Shown here: positions 60,553-64,000 of the stretch, piece by piece | Numbering within the stretch: position 1 is the first letter of the stretch | Layout: every line of letters begins with the position of its first letter | From: Ciona savignyi | Taxonomy: Eukaryota > Chordata > Ascidiacea > Phlebobranchia > Cionidae | DNA: 64,000 nt | Direction: 5' to 3' | NCBI GenBank assembly: GCA_000149265.1 | Contig: CH000599.1 | Coordinates: forward strand, 29,519 to 93,518 | Made by a program: the position numbers and the translations under genes | Notes under the pieces: generated by a model | The model's input: the letters and a program-made list of their open reading frames with translations, nothing else | Database searches by the model: none | Told to the model about the DNA's origin: nothing

Positions 60553-60670
60553 ACACGTGTCGTGTGGCCGAGTGGTTAACGCGACCGATTCGTATACGAA
60601 TACACCACGCCATATATATAAAACGGACTGAATGACGACCCCATCATGAGATCGAAACTGAGCTCGGTAA
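60553..60670 (+). mobile_element. tRNA-like SINE, forward orientation
   Basis: gtgtggccgagtggttaacgc is a good tRNA-Leu/Ser-like A box, followed about 85 bp later by gagatcgaaactgag (a degenerate B box). It is the only piece of this family in plus orientation in the window. It lies immediately left of the FoxB remnant. Confidence 0.5.
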
Positions 60671-60737
60671 AAAAATGTTTTTAGTTCTAATAAATCTCAA
60701 CAGCCACATGAACTTAAACTTCTCCATGATAATCTGT

Positions 60738-60857
60738 TTCGTTCACAAATTATTTATTTTTCCAACCAAAATGAACACACGACTCAATAGCGCAACCTGA
60801 CGGCGGAAAAAATGTGTGAAAAATACAATTGCTAACAATGCTGGGATATATGAAGTA
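60738..60857 (-). pseudogene. FoxB copy 6 remnant (last ~35 codons only)
   Basis: The stretch aligns base by base with the 3' end of the FoxB coding region (ccaaccaaaatgaacac, gcgcaacctgacggcgg and the rest). In the ancestral frame it has several stop codons, and its own terminal codons differ (aataaataatt in place of aataaagaatt). The forkhead domain and everything upstream are absent. It is a non-coding fossil marking the array edge. Confidence 0.85.
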
Positions 60858-61720
60858 AATGGCGTTTCTTTTGACTGAATCATTAGAAATGTTATATTGT
60901 TTAATCAAACACCAAAAGTGGAAAAATATTTAAAATTGAGATTTGAGTTTCAACAGATTTTAATATTTTCAAGGAATTTTTTTTCAGAATTCTTTTTTGC
61001 AGCTAACACTTTCACAAAACACAAAAATGACAGAAATTTCTGAGATTTTTTTGGAGTTTTAAAATTTGTTTGACCAAGAATAAAATGTTTGCAAAAATGA
61101 TCAATAAAAATGAAGAAAATAATTAAAACAAACTTGGCTAAAAACATAAATTACTTTAAAAAAGCAGCAAAAATATGTTGTCGAAAAAACATTTTTTTTT
61201 TGATTTTCAGAGAACAGCATAATAACACACAGTGTGTTGAATGTAAATGAAGGTAATGTGTATATATATGATATCTATGGCCAATTACAGGAACATTTTC
61301 GGAAACAATTTGCTGGAAAGTGCACAATAGAACAATAGAACAATGGAACAATGGGACATAAATACAGTATTGGATATTTTTACAGCAGATTAAAATTAAA
61401 ATATTTTGACAAAAGTTTAATGTAACAGAATCAAATTTACATTTTTAGGGGAAATCCCGAATATCTGATCTTTTGAGTTTTTCGTTCAAGTAGTTCCATA
61501 TTTGTTGAAATGCTACATTGGTTGGGAGGTTTCGGAACATTATGGAATATATGAAGGTGGTTGTAATGGTGGGGCAAATATGGCAACGATGGTCGTTCAG
61601 TATCAGATATAACTGGGTGGGAGATGTGGGGGATAATGGTGCAACACTATAATGGTGAATTGGATGTGGCTTAATGTTGTGGTGACTGGTGTTCATGGGA
61701 TGCTTAGCACATGAGAAGTA
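60858..61720. other. Single-copy AT-rich spacer, likely 3' flank of the AGTPBP1-like gene
   Basis: There is no similarity to the array. Positions 60890-61440 are very AT-rich with poly-T and poly-A runs and a small repeat of the type gaacaatag/gaacaatgg (61325-61355). Positions 61445-61720 are of mixed composition with only a short minus-strand ORF. On the minus strand, an ATTAAA hexamer near 61416-61421 could serve as a poly(A) signal about 440 bp after the stop codon. Nothing else is recognised. Confidence 0.5.
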
Positions 61721-61869
61721 TGACGTCATTAATTATGACATCATTAATTTTGACATTATTAGTTATGACATCATTAATTTTGACATCATTAGTTATGACA
61801 TCATCAATAATGACATCTTCAATTTTGACATAAAAAGTTATGACATCACAATTCATGACATCATCAATG
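61721..61869. repeat. 15-bp tandem repeat TGACATCATTAATTT (10 copies)
   Basis: Ten contiguous units of almost exactly 15 bp, starting at 61721, 61736, 61751 and so on to 61856. Units 1-5 alternate between ...agtta/aatta and ...aattt endings, giving a 30-bp higher-order period. The last unit overlaps the stop codon of the AGTPBP1-like gene (61864-61866), so the repeat is both the start of its 3' UTR and the source of its stop. The cores resemble ATF/AP-1-type sites. Confidence 0.92.
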
Positions 61870-62491
61870 TCTTTGTGACCTCCTACGAGCGCGAGACGAC
61901 TTGTCAAGTTCCTCCAAATCACTATTTCTCCGCACCAGAGTGAGACCAGACTCAAACGGTCTCGGGGCAGTGGTGACCAAACCGTTTTCCAAATCAGTGT
62001 TGTCCAAATCATTTTGTGCGTCACTCGTTTTTATTTCAGTGTTGCCAGAACAATTATCAACACCAGTGTTGCCAATGTTATTTTCCACACCAGTGTTGCC
62101 AAACTTATCCTCCACCCCATTGTTTGGCAAATCTGAGTATTCATAATAAAGCAGCCTCCCAGTATCAGGTGACACACGAGCTGTGATCACTTTGCCAGGT
62201 TTCTGTGGCTCAGGGGGGTTGTAACCACTTGTGTCGACCATGTATGCTGAGGTTGATGCTTGGTTGACACTTGTGTTCGGTTCGTACCTCCAGAATGCCG
62301 TATCTTGGATCGGATCGGTGCACATCCGTCGGTGCTCCACCATGTATGCTGGGTATCCATCGTGCACCAGTCCATGTGAGAATAACGAGGTGTCAATAGG
62401 TGAAAGGTCATCGTCATCGGGAGTGAGTTCAGCATCGGAGTTAGCAGGACAACTTGGGCTGATACGAGTCCCATCTGCTTCACATGGATCT
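61864..62491 (-). CDS. AGTPBP1: AGTPBP1/CCP1-like carboxypeptidase, last coding exon
   Basis: Encodes about 208 C-terminal residues after the catalytic domain. The exon starts at 62491 after a good acceptor (cttccctag) and continues the frame of the upstream exon across a phase-2 junction. The first part is acidic (AELTPDDDDLSPIDTS). The middle is Tyr/Pro-rich. Then comes a degenerate 9-residue repeat (GNTGVENNI, GNTGVDNCS, GNTEI...), and the protein ends with a basic stretch (RARRRSQRH). The tail is a poorly conserved, probably unstructured region in this family, so its identity rests on the linked upstream exon. The stop at 61864 lies in the 15-bp repeat. Confidence 0.72.
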
Positions 62492-62739
62492 CTAGGGAAG
62501 ATTATTTATTTTATAATTATTCCTTTTTTCAATATTTTTATGAAAGAATTTCTGTGAAAAGATATTTATTTTGATGTTTTATATTTTTATGAAAATAAAT
62601 AATTTTGCTTTTATACTTTCATCAGCAGTGTCTTTTTTTATCGCAACACTTATATGATAAAGGAAGCAATAATGCTTGGTGTGAAATAGAAAACGTCCAA
62701 GTTACAATTGAATATCGGATTCCCACAACTCCAACTCAC
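62492..62739 (-). other. Intron of the AGTPBP1-like gene (248 bp)
   Basis: It begins with the strong donor gtgagt (62739-62734, minus strand) and ends with cttccctag (62500-62492). The interior is AT-rich and frameless. Joining across it keeps the reading frame open. Confidence 0.75.
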
Positions 62740-62933
62740 ATTTGCGTTTCATCCTCAGCTTCGAACACAGGGAGCCCTCTAGTGTTGAAACGAGCCTTCA
62801 AATGCATCAGCGCTTGTCCGAACCTTCCTCCCATCTCTTCTAACTCCTTCGTACCAATCTGCAAACCGCGGTACCGACCCTGGTCACATCCGCAATAAGT
62901 GCTCTCCATCGTGTAGCTCCGTGTCACTCCGAT
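62740..62933 (-). CDS. AGTPBP1: AGTPBP1/CCP1-like cytosolic carboxypeptidase, penultimate exon
   Basis: The 64 complete codons read [19 protein letters not shown], then [16 protein letters not shown] and [12 protein letters not shown]. This closely matches the end of the M14 carboxypeptidase domain of CCP1/Nna1 (AGTPBP1), where the SYTMEST segment carries the catalytic glutamate. CCP enzymes remove glutamates from tubulin tails and other proteins in the cytosol. CCP1 and the related AGBL1/CCP4 are the best candidates within the family; the CGCDQG-YKGLQIGT signature favours CCP1. The exon starts at 62933 after ttgacag and ends at 62740 before gtgagt. Earlier exons lie beyond the right edge of the window. 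Confidence 0.82.
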
Positions 62934-62937
62934 CTGT

Positions 62938-63962
62938 CAATCAATCAACAGCTGTCAATCATCCACCAGCTGTCAATCACCCACCAGCTGTCAATCACCC
63001 ACCAGCCGTCAATCACCCACCAGCTGTCAATCACCCACCAGCTGTCAATCATCCACCAGCTGTCAATCATCCACCAGCTGTCAATCACCCACCAGCTGTC
63101 AATCATCCACCAGCTGTCAATCACCCACCAGCTGTCAATCACCCACCAGCTGTCAATCACCCACCAGCTGTCAATCACCCACCAGCTGTCAATCACCCAC
63201 CAGCTGTCAATCACCCACCAGCTGTCAATCACCCACCAGACGTCAATCACCCACCAGCTGTCAATCACCCACCAGACGTCAATCACCACCAGCTGTCAAT
63301 CACCCACCAGCTGTCAATCACCCACCAGATGTCAATCACCAGCTGTCAATCACCCACCAGCTGTCAATCACCCACCAGCTGTCAATCACCCACCAGCTGT
63401 CAATCACACACCAGCTGTCAATCACACACCAGCTGTCAATCACCCACCAGCTGTCAATCACCCACCAGACGTCAATCACCCACCAGCTGTCAATCACCCA
63501 CCAGCTGTCAATCACCCACCAGCTGTCAATCACCCACCAGCTGTCAATCACCCACCAGCTGTGCAATCACCCACCAGATGTCAATCACCCACCAGCTGTC
63601 AATCACCCACCAGCTGTCAATCACCCACCAGCTGTCAATCACCCACCAGCTGTCAATCACCCACCAGCTGTCAATCACCCACCAGCTGTCAATCACCCAC
63701 CAGCTGTCAATCACCCACCAGACGTCAATCACCCACCAGCTGTCAATCACCCACCAGACGTCAATCACCCACCAGCTGTCAATCACCCACCAGCTGTCAA
63801 TCACCCACCAGACGTCAATCACCCACCAGCTGTCAATCACCCACCAGCTGTCAATCACCCACCAGCTGTCAATCACCCACCAGCCGTCAATCACCCACCA
63901 GACGTCAATCACCCACCAGCTGTCAATCACCCACCAGACGTCAATCACCCACCAGCTGTCAA
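62938..63962. repeat. 18-bp minisatellite CAATCACCCACCAGCTGT (about 57 copies)
   Basis: About 1,025 bp of nearly perfect 18-bp units with a few variants (agacgt, agatgt, agccgt, atccacc) and three length slips near 63282, 63337 and 63562. Because 18 is a multiple of three, the minus strand is open as (WWVIDS)n over long stretches, but this is an artefact of the repeat. It lies in the intron before the penultimate AGTPBP1-like exon and touches its acceptor. Confidence 0.96.
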
Positions 63963-64000
63963 CACCCACGTGTCCACCACAGGGCGAGATATCAGATCTC
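63963..64000. other. Unique sequence right of the minisatellite
   Basis: 38 bp with no repeat units. No preceding exon of the AGTPBP1-like gene is visible, so it is probably still intron. Confidence 0.5.

Larger units (their letters stand above)
56398..60737. other. Unit 6 left flank, no firm gene
   Basis: AT-rich DNA (56398-57200) is followed by a SINE-like element (57231-57465). The E2F-motif block comes next, with the following stretch changed compared with units 2-5 (57800-57860). The B-box/TGACGT segment lies at 58065-58406, the NRF1 palindrome at 58449 and the 63-codon-ORF block at 58707 (frame-shifted near 58880). SINE-like pieces follow (59345-59550, 59700-59870). Positions 59870-60480 are mostly not shared with other units and hold no gene I recognise. 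Confidence 0.6.
56398..60857. repeat. Truncated array unit 6 (about 4.5 kb)
   Basis: The left flank of a sixth unit is complete up to the FoxB 3' end. The match to other units stops just after gggatatatg-agt at about 60857, inside the FoxB C-terminal coding sequence. This is the right boundary of the array. Its SINE-rich part (59000-60700) is the most diverged of all units, as is common for terminal units that escape homogenisation. Confidence 0.88.

Noticed and set aside
61445-61729. 94-codon minus-strand ORF
   Set aside because: It lies in the putative 3' UTR of the AGTPBP1-like gene, partly in the 15-bp repeat, with low-complexity composition and no domain.
62938-63962. CRISPR-like array
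   Set aside because: The units are directly adjacent with no unique spacers, and the setting is a eukaryotic intron.
62945-63969. Long minus-strand ORFs encoding (WWVIDS)n
   Set aside because: They arise because an 18-bp repeat unit is a multiple of three and has no stop in one frame. They lie in an intron next to a splice acceptor, and frame slips break them.

Overview
The window looks like the genome of an invertebrate chordate, most likely an ascidian of the genus Ciona. The basis is a FoxB-type forkhead gene, AT-rich non-coding DNA with tRNA-derived short repeats, and a flanking gene whose spliced C-terminus matches the cytosolic carboxypeptidase CCP1/Nna1 (AGTPBP1) family. The genus is an inference. 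Nothing here is prokaryotic or viral.

Positions 1 to about 60,857 form the right-hand part of a tandem array with a period of about 11.1-11.4 kb. There are five units, starting at 1, 11342, 22711, 34001 and 45286, and a truncated sixth (56398 to about 60857). Each full unit carries one FoxB gene on the minus strand (ATGs at 4821, 16459, 28054, 39326 and 50743). Upstream of each is about 6.5 kb holding a conserved TATA box and several well-conserved blocks (TGACGTCA palindrome, YY1-like, E-box and other motifs). Downstream is 3.6-4.3 kb that is variable and rich in SINE-like repeats and short tandem repeats. The array probably continues left of the window. Its right edge falls inside the C-terminal coding part of a sixth, decayed FoxB copy.

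The five FoxB copies keep an intact forkhead domain but differ downstream. Copy 5 is complete (443 aa). Copy 1 would be 443 aa if its 100-N assembly gap replaces the 220 bp present in copy 5. Copy 3 is complete but has a frame-shifted tail (439 aa). Copies 2 and 4 stop after 264 and 276 aa because of small insertions, losing the eh1-like motif FSIENII expected to bind Groucho/TLE. The array may therefore encode full-length repressors together with forkhead-only forms. Sequencing or assembly error in G- and T-rich runs is the main alternative. Similarity between units is patchy: different pairs match best in different segments, as expected from unequal exchange or gene conversion.

Positions 60,858-64,000 are outside the array. 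They hold, on the minus strand, the last two exons of the AGTPBP1-like gene (62740-62933 and 61864-62491), a 15-bp repeat in its putative 3' UTR, and an 18-bp minisatellite of about 1 kb that runs directly into the splice acceptor of the penultimate exon.
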